Source: Bacteroidota bacterium
Lineage (GTDB): Bacteria > Bacteroidota > Bacteroidia > Chitinophagales > Saprospiraceae
Direction of reading: 5' to 3'
DNA: 64,000 bases
Assembly (NCBI GenBank): GCA_963169325.1
Contig: CAUJEY010000335.1
Span: 49,874 to 113,873 of the forward strand
The notes below the pieces were generated by a model. The model was not told the DNA's origin and made no database searches. It saw only the letters and a program-made list of their open reading frames with translations. Of this stretch, positions 15,077-23,249 are shown piece by piece (within the stretch, counting starts at the first letter, position 1; every line of letters starts with the position of its first letter). A program made the position numbers and the translations under genes.

Positions 15077-17104
15077 TCACTCCACAATCTTAAACGTCGT
15101 CCGTCGATTCGCCTGGTGCTCCGACTCCGTACAACTGGAGCAGACACAAGTCACTGCCGGTTGGGTTTCGCCGTAGCCCAGGGCCGACATGCGCCCCGCG
15201 TCTATACCTTTTCCGATCAAATAGTTCACGGCGCTTTGGGCGCGTTTTTGCGAGAGATCCTGGTTGAAGTTGTTGTTGCCGCGGCAGTCGGTGTGGCTGC
15301 CCAATTGGATACGGATGCCGGGGTTTTGGCGCAGCACATCGGCTAAGCGGTTCAGGGTGGGTTCGGCGTCGGGGCGGATGTCCCATTTGTCGTAGTCGTA
15401 GTAGATGTTCTCCAGTACGATTTCGCGGTTGCGGAAAATCTTGTCGAGTACGATTTCCACTTCATATTGCTGAATGGGATTGGCGGGGTCTTTGGCGATA
15501 CCTTTGGTGCTGAAGCGGGCGCTGTTGGCTAAGTAGTTTTCCCGGGAAGCCAGGAAGTTGTAGTCCGAGTTTTCGGCCAATTCCAGCGTGAAAAAGCCGT
15601 CGTCGCCCACGGTAATGTTGGTTTTTTTAGCATTCAGGTCTATTTGCACCGTTGCGCCGGACAAGGGTTTGCGGCCCAGCACCTTGCTGTTGGGGTCCTC
15701 GGGATTGGCGCGGATTTTTTCCAGTACGTAGCCGTCCAGGATCATTTTGTACACCAGGGGTTTGGCCGGCAGGGTATCCACTTTCGGGGGGATCGGTGGC
15801 GGCACACGTTGTTCGAAGCGGTATATATCGTCGCCGCCGCGGCTGCCGTCGATGGGGCGGTTGGAGGTAAAAAATCCGGTGCGGAGCAGGTCGCCGGGTT
15901 TAGGTGCTGCCTCCCGGGCGGGGTTGTCGGTGGCGATAAAACCGAAATCGTCGGCGCCGCTATTGATGGGAGCTTTGAGGTTGTGTGGTGGCGCCCAGGC
16001 ATTCCGGTCGGATTTGTAGGTGCGGAAAATATCGAGTCCGCCCATACCCGGCAGCCCGTCGGAGGCAAAATACAACGTATCGCTGCTGAACGAGGGAAAC
16101 ACCTCGTTGCCGGGTGTATTCAGGTTGCGGCTCAGGAGTTTGGGTTCGTCCCAGCCGCTTTCGCTTTTGGCGCTGCGCGACACCGACCAGAGATCATAGC
16201 CGCCCCAGCCGTCGGGGTCATTGCAGGAGAAGTACAACGTATTGTCGTCGGGTGAAAGCGCCGGGTGCAGGTAGTTGATTTTTTCCCGCAGGAAAGGCAT
16301 GGGTTTGGGCTCGCCCCAGCCGTCGCCGGCGCGTTGGGCGGTATAAATTTTGCAATACTGGTCGTCGCCTTTGTAAGCGCCCACGGCGCGCACGAAGAAA
16401 ATTTCGGTAAAATTGCGGTTGAAGCACATAGTCCCCTCGTTGCCGTCGGTGTTCAGGCCGCCGTCGAAAACCTGGGCGCTGGCGGCTTCCGGGGCCACGA
16501 TGAAGAGGTCCATGAATTTGTTTTGGGTCCATTTGTAATTGTCCTCGCCTTTGCTCAGGGCGCGGTCGCTGCTGAACACCACCCGGCCGTCGGCGTAGTA
16601 CACGGGCCCGAAATCGTTTTGGGCGCTGTTGAAGGGGGCTGCCTCCACTTTATAACCGCTTTGGGGCGCAATGCCGAGCCAACCCACGGCCACATCGCAG
16701 GCAGTGATCTCCTTCCGGTATTCGTATGGGCTGCCGATTTCGATACCCAGGTTTTTAAACGCTTCGCGCGCCTCGGTGTAGCGTTCCAGTTTTTTCAGGG
16801 TATAGGCAAAACCTTTGAGCGCATCGGCGCCGTAGTTGTTGTCATAAGCCTGGGAATACCAATTGAGGGCGGTGGCATCCTGGCCGTTGTTGCGGTACGC
16901 TTCGGCGATCTGGTAGGCCAGTTGGCCCTTTTCGGTGCGGGTTTTGGCGCGGCCGAATTCTTTTTGCAGCATGGGAATCGCCGCGGCGTACTGCTTACGC
17001 TCGTAGGCGGTGCGCCCGTCTTTAATTTTTATGGTATAATTGCAGGCGCCCAGCGTCAGGAGGGCAAACAGCAGGAAAAACGCCAAGTATTTTTGATTGG
17101 TCAT
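15077..17104 (-). CDS. PorE-like OmpA-family lipoprotein
   Basis: This 675-residue lipoprotein has a lipobox at LTLGAC (residues about 16-21). Next come TPR-like helices (about 25-150: AYERKQYAAAIPMLQKEFG, QLAYQIAEAYRNNGQ) and PD40/WD40-like propeller repeats (about 170-420: GRVVFSSDRAL, HPALSPDDNTLYFSCND, FPSFSSDTLYFASDG). A carboxypeptidase-regulatory-like beta domain lies at about 460-545 (KPLSGATVQIDL, DDGFFTLELAENSDYNFLASR). The C-terminus is an OmpA peptidoglycan-binding domain (YYDYDKWDIRP, LGSHTDCRGNNNFNQDLSQKRAQ). This domain order is that of PorE of the type IX secretion system, but several Bacteroidota paralogues share it, so the T9SS role is inferred. It sits in the periplasm on the outer membrane. 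Confidence 0.88.
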   Translation of the reverse strand: MTNQKYLAFFLLFALLTLGACNYTIKIKDGRTAYERKQYAAAIPMLQKEFGRAKTRTEKGQLAYQIAEAYRNNGQDATALNWYSQAYDNNYGADALKGFAYTLKKLERYTEAREAFKNLGIEIGSPYEYRKEITACDVAVGWLGIAPQSGYKVEAAPFNSAQNDFGPVYYADGRVVFSSDRALSKGEDNYKWTQNKFMDLFIVAPEAASAQVFDGGLNTDGNEGTMCFNRNFTEIFFVRAVGAYKGDDQYCKIYTAQRAGDGWGEPKPMPFLREKINYLHPALSPDDNTLYFSCNDPDGWGGYDLWSVSRSAKSESGWDEPKLLSRNLNTPGNEVFPSFSSDTLYFASDGLPGMGGLDIFRTYKSDRNAWAPPHNLKAPINSGADDFGFIATDNPAREAAPKPGDLLRTGFFTSNRPIDGSRGGDDIYRFEQRVPPPIPPKVDTLPAKPLVYKMILDGYVLEKIRANPEDPNSKVLGRKPLSGATVQIDLNAKKTNITVGDDGFFTLELAENSDYNFLASRENYLANSARFSTKGIAKDPANPIQQYEVEIVLDKIFRNREIVLENIYYDYDKWDIRPDAEPTLNRLADVLRQNPGIRIQLGSHTDCRGNNNFNQDLSQKRAQSAVNYLIGKGIDAGRMSALGYGETQPAVTCVCSSCTESEHQANRRTTFKIVE

Positions 17105-17406
17105 AACGGTCGGTATTCAAAAGCGATCATTGGATGGGCGAAGATGTTTTTTTCCAACATCAACGAAAATAAAAGGCCTTGTGTTTTGGTGAAAAATCCC
17201 CATTTAGGCAAATATTAGCACAAGGGCAGCCTGTATTCCGGCTTCGGAAAGATGCAGGTTTTTCCCGAGAAGATGCCTTGCTGCTTAAAGTTAGTACGAT
17301 TTTTGCAAATAGCGCGTTTCTATTCTCCGCGTGACGTTGAGTCATCCGGTGAATAAGCCCTGAAGCCGTTTTAACCTGACTCTTACTACCGGAATCTGCT
17401 TTTTTC
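17105..17406. other. Intergenic region between divergent genes
   Basis: About 300 bases between the divergent starts of the OmpA lipoprotein and the PhoD-like gene. CATCTTCG on the minus strand near 17140, preceded by TTG, is a possible weak promoter for the lipoprotein. CCTTGTG near 17173 pairs with CACAAGG near 17220. I see no gene here. Confidence 0.5.
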
Positions 17407-18528
17407 ATGAAAAAACTGAGTGTCATCCGGCAACTTTTTATAGTTGCGCTATGCTGCGTGTCGGCGCCCTCCAATATCCTTTTTGCCCAGCGTCCCGACG
17501 AATTTCAGGCCAAATCGCCTGCCGCCGCCGACCTGGAGATGGAGGTAACCGACGTAGAAGCCTACAAACCCAAGCCCATCGATACGATGCAGGGGCTCGC
17601 GGTCATCGCCTTCGGTTCCTGTAACAAACTGGAATTTCCACAAACAATATGGTCCGACGTGGCCGCCAATAACCCTAACCTGTGGATCTGGCTGGGCGAC
17701 ATTATTTATGCCGACACCACCGACCTGCGCGCGCTTGCCGCACATTACAAACGCCTGAAAACCAATCCAGAATACAAAAAACTCCGCTCCAAAGCACAAG
17801 TGGTGGGCGTGTACGACGATCACGACTACGGCGCCAACGACGCGGGCAAAGGATTGCCCAACAAAAAAGGCAGCAAAAAATGCCTGATGGATTTTCTCGA
17901 CGTGCCCATGAGCGCACCGGTGCGCAAACGCGAGGGCGCCTACAATTCCTACCTGTTCGGCAAAGGCAATCAGCGTATAAAAGTGATCGTGCTGGACACG
18001 CGGTATTTCCGCGATTCGCTGATCGCTGACCCCAGCAAACAACGGCGCTATTTCCCAAATACCGAGGGCGATATGTTGGGCGAAACACAGTGGAAATGGC
18101 TGGAACACGAACTCCAGAACAGTCCGGCCAAGCTCAATATCCTGTGTACCAGCATTCAGGTGCTTGCCGACGAGCACGGACATGAAAAATGGGGCAACTT
18201 TCCCAACTGCCGCAAACGACTGCTCCAACTCATTACCAAAACCAAGCCGGACAACCTGCTGATTTTATCCGGCGACCGGCACATGGCCGAAATCACTAAA
18301 ATGGATTTGCAGGGCCTGCCATATCCGTTGTACGATTTTACTTCCAGCGGGCTCACCCATATTCGCAGTGGTACCAGCGAGCCCAATAAAATGCGGGTGG
18401 GCGAGTTGATCCTGAAAAAGAACTTCGGCGTGCTCAAAATTTATTGGGAAAATGATCGCCCTGTGGTTACCATGCAGGTTCGGGGGGTGAAAAATGAACT
18501 GTATAAGGAAGAAGTGGTAAGGTATTAA
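17407..18528 (+). CDS. PhoD-like metallophosphatase, exported
   Basis: This 373-residue protein has an N-terminal signal peptide (residues 1-27, ending near LFAQ). The alkaline phosphatase D-type metallophosphatase core runs through AFGSCNKLEFPQTIW, WIWLGDIIYADTTDL, VVGVYDDHDYGAND, KVIVLDTRYFRDSL, LGETQWKWLEHEL and LLILSGDRHMAEITKMDL. The D, N and H residues expected for the metal site are present. It is likely a periplasmic or surface phosphatase or phosphodiesterase. The substrate cannot be inferred. It is a single gene followed by a long inverted repeat (18541-18742). Confidence 0.9.
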   Translation: MKKLSVIRQLFIVALCCVSAPSNILFAQRPDEFQAKSPAAADLEMEVTDVEAYKPKPIDTMQGLAVIAFGSCNKLEFPQTIWSDVAANNPNLWIWLGDIIYADTTDLRALAAHYKRLKTNPEYKKLRSKAQVVGVYDDHDYGANDAGKGLPNKKGSKKCLMDFLDVPMSAPVRKREGAYNSYLFGKGNQRIKVIVLDTRYFRDSLIADPSKQRRYFPNTEGDMLGETQWKWLEHELQNSPAKLNILCTSIQVLADEHGHEKWGNFPNCRKRLLQLITKTKPDNLLILSGDRHMAEITKMDLQGLPYPLYDFTSSGLTHIRSGTSEPNKMRVGELILKKNFGVLKIYWENDRPVVTMQVRGVKNELYKEEVVRY

Positions 18529-18540
18529 GGGCCAGTCCGC

Positions 18541-18742
18541 AGCAATTCTCGGTTTGTGCATCGACCCGGTTTTTGAGGTGTAGTCTGCGAGGCACGAGCA
18601 GGCGACATCTCGAAAACCAGCTAGGAATACACCATTTGAGGTTGAAAAAGGTGTCGTTTCAACTGTTTTTGAGATGTCGCCTGCTCGTGCCTCGCAGACT
18701 ACACCTCAAACACCGACCATTCCCGACAAACCGAGAATCGCT
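18541..18742. repeat. Long intergenic inverted repeat
   Basis: Core arms 18572-18617 and 18665-18710 match at 45 of 46 positions. Outer arms 18541-18557 and 18726-18742 match at 16 of 17. The central loop is 47 bases. There is no transposase inside and no target duplication was recognised. It could be a MITE-like or REP-like element. It lies right after the PhoD-like gene, where it could end the transcript. Confidence 0.75.
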
Positions 18743-18894
18743 GGCCAGTCCGAGGACTTTTACTGCCCGACAGATTTTAAACTTTATTGCGCCTCCCTCC
18801 CGAAAATCCGTCTTGCATTGCAAATAAATTTAAAAACTGTTTACAACAAATCAGCCGCACAGCCAACCAAGGCCGGATACCTGTTATCTTTGCC

Positions 18895-18902
18895 GGGTAG
18901 TA
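18895..18902 (+). promoter_or_regulatory. -7 promoter box of scpB
   Basis: TATCTTTG matches TAnnTTTG. The predicted leader of about 55 bases contains the small palindrome at 18932-18950. No clear -33 TTG is present. Confidence 0.55.
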
Positions 18903-18931
18903 TCCGTAAGTATTTTGTCCAACGTAGAGCA

Positions 18932-18950
18932 GGCGAATTAGAAATTCGCC
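18932..18950. repeat. Short hairpin GGCGAATT/AATTCGCC in the scpB leader
   Basis: GGCGAATT-AGA-AATTCGCC, followed by CCACA. The same sequence forms each arm of the larger inverted repeat at 53766-53853, so this is a solo half-copy of that element, placed between the scpB promoter and its ATG. Confidence 0.6.
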
Positions 18951-18962
18951 CCACAACACAAG

Positions 18963-19538
18963 ATGGAATTTCTGAAACAACACGTTGAAGCGCTCATTTT
19001 TGTTTCGCCGCAAGCGGCGGCAGTAGCCGACATCCAGTCGGTATTGAACGAAGTATTTCAAGCCGAGGTGCCGGAAGCCGACATATTAGCGGCCATCGAA
19101 CAAATACGCGATCAGTTTCAACAGGAACAATATGCCTTCGAACTGATTGAAATCGCCGGGGGCTACCAGTTTATGACCAAAGGCGCTTACCACAACACGA
19201 TAGCGATACACCTGCGGCAAACGACTAAAAAACGCCTCTCCCAGGCAGCCCTCGAAACACTGGCCATTGTTGCGTATAAACAACCTGTCAGCAAATCGGA
19301 AGTGGAGCAAATCCGCGGCGTCAACTGCGACTATGCCCTGCAGAAACTTTTGGAAAAAGAACTTGTTTTGATTGCCGGCCGCAGCGACGGTCCCGGCCGG
19401 CCCCTCCTGTACGCCACCTCCGATAAATTTATGGACTACCTCGGCATCCGGACCCTGTCCGATTTGCCCAAACCCAAAGATTTTAAAGAAGTGGAAAATA
19501 TGGTAGGGGAGGTTCCAGCTATGGAAGAACAAGGTTAG
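18963..19538 (+). CDS. scpB: Segregation and condensation protein B
   Basis: ScpB, 191 residues, is the winged-helix kleisin-associated subunit of the SMC-ScpA-ScpB condensin. The tandem winged-helix core is recognisable: LKQHVEALIFVSPQAA, IAGGYQFMTKGAY and the conserved RLSQAALETLAIVAYKQPVSKSEVEQIRGVN (in two pieces), then GRSDGPGRPLLYATSDKFMDYLGI. The ATG at 18963 fits the family start. The stop TAG lies inside the first unit of the hairpin repeat at 19533-19686, so the last residues (EEQG) may have been altered by insertion of the repeat. scpA is not in the window. Confidence 0.95.
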   Translation: MEFLKQHVEALIFVSPQAAAVADIQSVLNEVFQAEVPEADILAAIEQIRDQFQQEQYAFELIEIAGGYQFMTKGAYHNTIAIHLRQTTKKRLSQAALETLAIVAYKQPVSKSEVEQIRGVNCDYALQKLLEKELVLIAGRSDGPGRPLLYATSDKFMDYLGIRTLSDLPKPKDFKEVENMVGEVPAMEEQG

Positions 19539-19686
19539 AAGGTTTGAAGGTTTCTGGTTTGAGGGTTAGAGGGTTAGCAGGTTTTTGGGGAGTGCATGGC
19601 CCAGAAACCTTCCAACTAGAAACCTTCCAACCAGAAACCTTCCAACCAGGAACCCTCAAACCAGAAACCTTCAAACCTTCAAACCT
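19533..19686. repeat. Hairpin of GGTTTGA-type heptad repeats between scpB and DUF2480 gene
   Basis: Arm one is a run of imperfect 7-bp units (GGTTAGA, GGTTTGA, GGTTTCT). Arm two carries the complementary units (AAACCTT, CCAACCA) from about 19608. The element fills the whole gap: it contains the scpB stop and ends six bases before the next ATG. It is probably transcribed as a strong stem-loop. Confidence 0.75.
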
Positions 19687-19691
19687 AATAA

Positions 19692-20210
19692 ATGGAAGAA
19701 GTATTAGTCAATCGCGTCGCCAATAGTGTATTGGTCACTATAAATCTGGAATCCTTTTATCCGGAAGGGGAGGTCATGTCATTCGACCTGAAGGACCATC
19801 TTTTTATGGGCCTGATCCTCAAGGAAAAAGAATTTCGGGAGGCGCTTCAGGCGCACGACTGGAGCCGGTATACCGGGAAAAATCTCGCCGTATTTTGCTC
19901 CGAAGATGCGATTATTCCGATGTGGGCCTACATGTTGGTGGCTTCTTATGCCGGCGCATACGCCCGGGATATCGTTTTGGCGAAGCCGGAACAATTCGTC
20001 GAATTGGCTTATTTGAAAAAATTAGCGGCCATTGACCCGAACGATTTCGCCGGAAAACGCCTTGTCATCAAAGGGTGCAGCGATAAGCCGGTGCCGGCCT
20101 CGGCGTACCTGGAAATCACCCGCTTGTTGCAACCGGTGGCCCGAAGTATTATGTTCGGCGAGCCCTGCTCCACCGTACCGGTGTATAAAAAGGCCAAAAC
20201 AGCCGAATAA
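19692..20210 (+). CDS. DUF2480 family protein
   Basis: This 172-residue cytosolic protein is typical of the Bacteroidota-specific DUF2480 family: NRVANSVLVTINLESFYP, FDLKDHLFMGLILKEKEFR, VFCSEDAIIPMWAYMLVAS and LVIKGCSDKPVPASAYLEITRLLQPVARSIMFGEPCSTVPVY (in parts). It contains two Cys residues (in KGCSDK and GEPCST) that could bind a metal. The function is unknown. It starts six bases after the hairpin repeat that separates it from scpB. Confidence 0.9.
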   Translation: MEEVLVNRVANSVLVTINLESFYPEGEVMSFDLKDHLFMGLILKEKEFREALQAHDWSRYTGKNLAVFCSEDAIIPMWAYMLVASYAGAYARDIVLAKPEQFVELAYLKKLAAIDPNDFAGKRLVIKGCSDKPVPASAYLEITRLLQPVARSIMFGEPCSTVPVYKKAKTAE

Positions 20211-20223
20211 ACGAGTCTTTTTT

Positions 20224-20231
20224 TAACTTTG
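20224..20231 (+). promoter_or_regulatory. -7 promoter box of lytic transglycosylase gene
   Basis: TAACTTTG matches TAnnTTTG, 22 bases before the ATG at 20254. This gives the transglycosylase its own promoter and a leader of about 15 bases. Confidence 0.55.
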
Positions 20232-20253
20232 TAATAAAATAACCGCGCTTCTT

Positions 20254-21171
20254 ATGGATTTTACAAAAAATAACCGCGCATTACTGGCGCTCAACATTCT
20301 CCTGATCTCCGTGCTTGCCGGCGTTTTTTTCGTCTCGTTCAAGGGTGGCGATAAAGTCGGCGGCGCCGGTTCGCCGGAACAAATGGTGCGTTCCATTAAT
20401 TTGGACAAAGACTTTGATTTCTGCGGCGAAAAATTCCCGATGGACAACTTCGATGTACGGCAACGGCTCGACGCCGAGTTGCTGCGCAATGTGTATTACC
20501 ATTCGCAAACCATCCTGGCGATCAAAAGGGCCAATGCTATTTTTCCGGTTATCGAGCCGATCCTGAAGGAAGAAGGGGTGCCGGACGATATCAAATATCT
20601 TGCTGTAGCCGAGAGCACGCTGGCGAATGCCATTTCACCGGTCGGCGCCAGCGGGGTTTGGCAGTTTATGAAAAGCGCTGCGGGAGAATATAATATGGAG
20701 GTAAACGGCGAAATCGACGAGCGGTATCATCTGGAAAAAGCCACCCGCGCTGCTTGCAAATATCTGCGCCAACAGAAGGAAAAATTAGGCAGTTGGGTAC
20801 TGGCAGCCGCGGCATACAACGGCGGTCCGGGCCGAATTTCCCAGGAAAAAGCCAAACAACGCGCCAAAACCTTTTTTGATCTGAATCTCGCCGCCGATGA
20901 AACGATGCGTTATCCTTTTCGCATCGTGGCGATCAAAGAAGTGATGGAGCACCCCGACGAGTACGAATATGTGATCGACAAAGACCACCTGTATGATCCG
21001 ATGCCCCAATACAAAACTGTGCAAGTGAGCGGCCCCGTGGAGAGCTGGGGCGATTTTGCCGAGAAACACGGCACGTCATACCGCATGCTGAAGTTGTACA
21101 ATCCCTGGCTGGTCGATAGCAAACTGACCAACAAGGCGGGCAAGACATACGAAATAAGACTGCCGAAATAA
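20254..21171 (+). CDS. Membrane-anchored lytic transglycosylase
   Basis: This 305-residue protein has an N-terminal transmembrane anchor (residues about 8-28). The SLT/MltD-type domain follows: VPDDIKYLAVAESTLANAISPVGASGVWQFM contains the catalytic Glu in the AES motif, then AACKYLRQQ and AAAAYNGGPGRI. The C-terminal 60 residues (VQVSGPVESWGDFAEKHGTSYRMLKLYNPWL) resemble a LysM-like cell-wall-binding module. It should cleave peptidoglycan in the periplasm. The Bacteroidota pattern of an MltD-like enzyme with one LysM fits. Confidence 0.92.
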   Translation: MDFTKNNRALLALNILLISVLAGVFFVSFKGGDKVGGAGSPEQMVRSINLDKDFDFCGEKFPMDNFDVRQRLDAELLRNVYYHSQTILAIKRANAIFPVIEPILKEEGVPDDIKYLAVAESTLANAISPVGASGVWQFMKSAAGEYNMEVNGEIDERYHLEKATRAACKYLRQQKEKLGSWVLAAAAYNGGPGRISQEKAKQRAKTFFDLNLAADETMRYPFRIVAIKEVMEHPDEYEYVIDKDHLYDPMPQYKTVQVSGPVESWGDFAEKHGTSYRMLKLYNPWLVDSKLTNKAGKTYEIRLPK

Positions 21172-21205
21172 TTAGTGCTGCATACGCCAACTGCCGGACG
21201 CGGCA

Positions 21206-22129
21206 CTAGGTTACAAACCTGATATTCCGAAGCAAACCCGCGTATTTCACCCGCTTCACCGCCGATTTTTTGAATAATTTACTAAAGACCTCTTCGGTGA
21301 TTTCCTGCCAGTCGCGCCGGGTCATCCCGGTCAGGTCGGGATGGGGTTCAAAGGCCGGTTCTTCATGTCGTTTGGAGAAGCGGTTCCAGGGGCACACGTC
21401 CTGACATACGTCGCAGCCGAACATCCATTGGTCCGTTTGCCCTTTAAATTCGGGCGGAATTTCATCGCGCAATTCAATAGTCAGGTAAGAAATACATTTG
21501 GAGGCATCCACGAAATAGCCTTCCGGACTAATAGCGCCGGTTGGGCAGGCGTCGATGCAGCGCCGGCAGGTGCCACAGTGGTCGCGGATAGGGTCGTCGT
21601 ACAGGAGCGGCAGGTCGCAGATAATTTCTGCCAGGAAGAAGAACGAACCGCGTTTGGGGTTGATGGTCAGGGTGTGGCGGCCATTCCAGCCGATTCCGGC
21701 GCGGCGCGCCCACTCGCGCTCCAGAACAGGGGCGCTGTCGACGAAACAACGGCCGGCCACGGCCCCGATATTTTCCTGCATAAAAGCCAGCAGGGTTTTC
21801 AGTTTGTCTTTTACGACGAAGTGATAATCCTCGCCATAGGCGTATTGGCTGATCTTGGGCGCTTCCGGGTCCTGTTGTTTTTTCGGATTGAAATAGTTGA
21901 ATGCCAGGCAAATAACACTTTTAGCGCCGGGAACTAATTTTGTCGGGTCGATGCGCAGATCGAAGTGGTTTTCCATGTATGCCATACGCCCGTGCGCGCC
22001 CTGTTGCAGCCAGGATTCCAGGTGGCGGGCTTCTTCGTCGAGGCGCTCAGCCCGGGCGAAGCCGACAAATTCGAAGCCGAGGCGATGGGCCTCGGCGCGG
22101 ATAAGATCGGTATGGCGCTCTTTTGTCAT
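21206..22129 (-). CDS. queG: Epoxyqueuosine reductase QueG
   Basis: This 307-residue cobalamin- and Fe-S-dependent enzyme performs the last step of queuosine synthesis in tRNA. Conserved parts are GFEFVGFARAERLDEEARHLESWL, an SVICLAFNYF segment, SYAYGEDYH-like QYAYGEDYHFVVKDKL and the two ferredoxin clusters CGTCRRCIDACPTGAI and CDVCQDVCPWN. Its length is slightly short of the usual 350-380 because the C-terminal HEAT-like extension is reduced. It is 11 bases after the lpxD-like gene on the same strand and likely shares its transcript. Confidence 0.95.
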   Translation of the reverse strand: MTKERHTDLIRAEAHRLGFEFVGFARAERLDEEARHLESWLQQGAHGRMAYMENHFDLRIDPTKLVPGAKSVICLAFNYFNPKKQQDPEAPKISQYAYGEDYHFVVKDKLKTLLAFMQENIGAVAGRCFVDSAPVLEREWARRAGIGWNGRHTLTINPKRGSFFFLAEIICDLPLLYDDPIRDHCGTCRRCIDACPTGAISPEGYFVDASKCISYLTIELRDEIPPEFKGQTDQWMFGCDVCQDVCPWNRFSKRHEEPAFEPHPDLTGMTRRDWQEITEEVFSKLFKKSAVKRVKYAGLLRNIRFVT

Positions 22130-22140
22130 GTAGGTTTCCG

Positions 22141-23076
22141 TTATTTATATAGTTTTTTTATTAGCTCCGGCAATTGCCTGAGCGCCGCCAGCTCTTTGTA
22201 TTTCTCCCGCATTTCCTCCGCGGGCGCGCCAAAATACGTTTTCCCGCCTTCCAGCGATTTGGACACGCCCGCGCCGGCCAGCACAACGGCGCCTTTCCCG
22301 ATACGAACGGCCTGGATTACCCCGACCTGGCCGTATAGCACCACATTGTCTTCCAGCACTGTTTTGCCGCCGATGCCTACCTGAGCAGCCAGCAGGCAGT
22401 TTTTGCCGATTACCACGCCGTGTCCGAGGTGTATCTGGCAATCCAATTTACTGCCGGCGCCGATGATCGTATCGCCGCTCACGCCTTTGTTTATAGTACA
22501 ACCGGCGCCGATATCCACCCGGTCTTCGATGATTACCCGGCCGCTGGAGCGCCATTTCTGGAACGAGCCGTCGGCATGTTTTTTAAAATAAAAGGCATCG
22601 CTGCCGATGATGCTGTTCGGGCCGATGGTCACCTCCTCGCCGATATCCGTGTATTCGCCGATGTAGGTGTTTGCCTGAATATACGAATGGGCGCCGATCC
22701 GGACGTTTGCCGCCACCACCACTCCCGGTTCGAGGATAACGGTCGGGTGAATATCGGCAAGCGGGCTCACGGGCGTGGTCAGCGGCTCGAAGGGGCGATG
22801 CTCCCGAATCAGCGTGTCGTACACCTCGAAGGGGTTTTCTACCACCAATATGGCTTTTCCCGGCGGGCAATCGGCCGCGGCATTCAACAGAATAACCGTG
22901 GCGGCGCTGTCGAGTGTTTTTTGAAAATACTTGGGGGCATCGGAAAAAGCGATGTCGCCGGGCTCCACTTTGTGGATTTCATTGATGCCGCCGGCCAGCA
23001 GGGTTTCCTCCCCGATCAGTTGTGCATTAAAACGGCGGGCGAGGTCGCGAACAGGAATGGGTTGTGGAAATTTCAT
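22141..23076 (-). CDS. lpxD: LpxD-like UDP-3-O-acylglucosamine N-acyltransferase
   Basis: This 311-residue protein has a short N-terminal uridine-binding-like domain (residues 1-100, NEIHKVEPGDIAFSDAPKYFQKTL). A left-handed beta-helix of hexapeptide repeats follows (IHPTVILEPGVVVAANVRIG, GEEVTIGPNSIIGSDAFYFKK). HLGHGVVIGKN carries the likely catalytic His. The SGRVIIEDRVDIGAGCTINKG segment is typical of the LpxD superfamily. Bacteroidota often carry such a paralogue beside a canonical lpxD, so the exact substrate is uncertain. The ATG at 23076 is chosen because the upstream frame has no homologous character. It probably acts in lipid A synthesis at the inner membrane. Confidence 0.85.
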   Translation of the reverse strand: MKFPQPIPVRDLARRFNAQLIGEETLLAGGINEIHKVEPGDIAFSDAPKYFQKTLDSAATVILLNAAADCPPGKAILVVENPFEVYDTLIREHRPFEPLTTPVSPLADIHPTVILEPGVVVAANVRIGAHSYIQANTYIGEYTDIGEEVTIGPNSIIGSDAFYFKKHADGSFQKWRSSGRVIIEDRVDIGAGCTINKGVSGDTIIGAGSKLDCQIHLGHGVVIGKNCLLAAQVGIGGKTVLEDNVVLYGQVGVIQAVRIGKGAVVLAGAGVSKSLEGGKTYFGAPAEEMREKYKELAALRQLPELIKKLYK

Positions 23077-23249
23077 ACGTCTGGTGTTGTGATGTGGTTG
23101 GGGGCTCAAAAGTCTGAAAATTCGGGGTAGCAAAGGAAAGTCGCCGGGGATTAATGGCCGGTAGCCCGAAAAAGCCTCACAACAATCGACCATACAGCCA
23201 TACAACCAAACCGCCTTATCTTCTACTTTTACCCCCAAACCAACTAACA

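Noticed and set aside
18541..18742. Insertion sequence
   Set aside because: No transposase frame lies within or next to the inverted repeat.
19544..19726. 60-residue frame rich in ETFQPETFQ repeats
   Set aside because: It is only the translation of the GGTTTGA/AAACCTT hairpin repeat.
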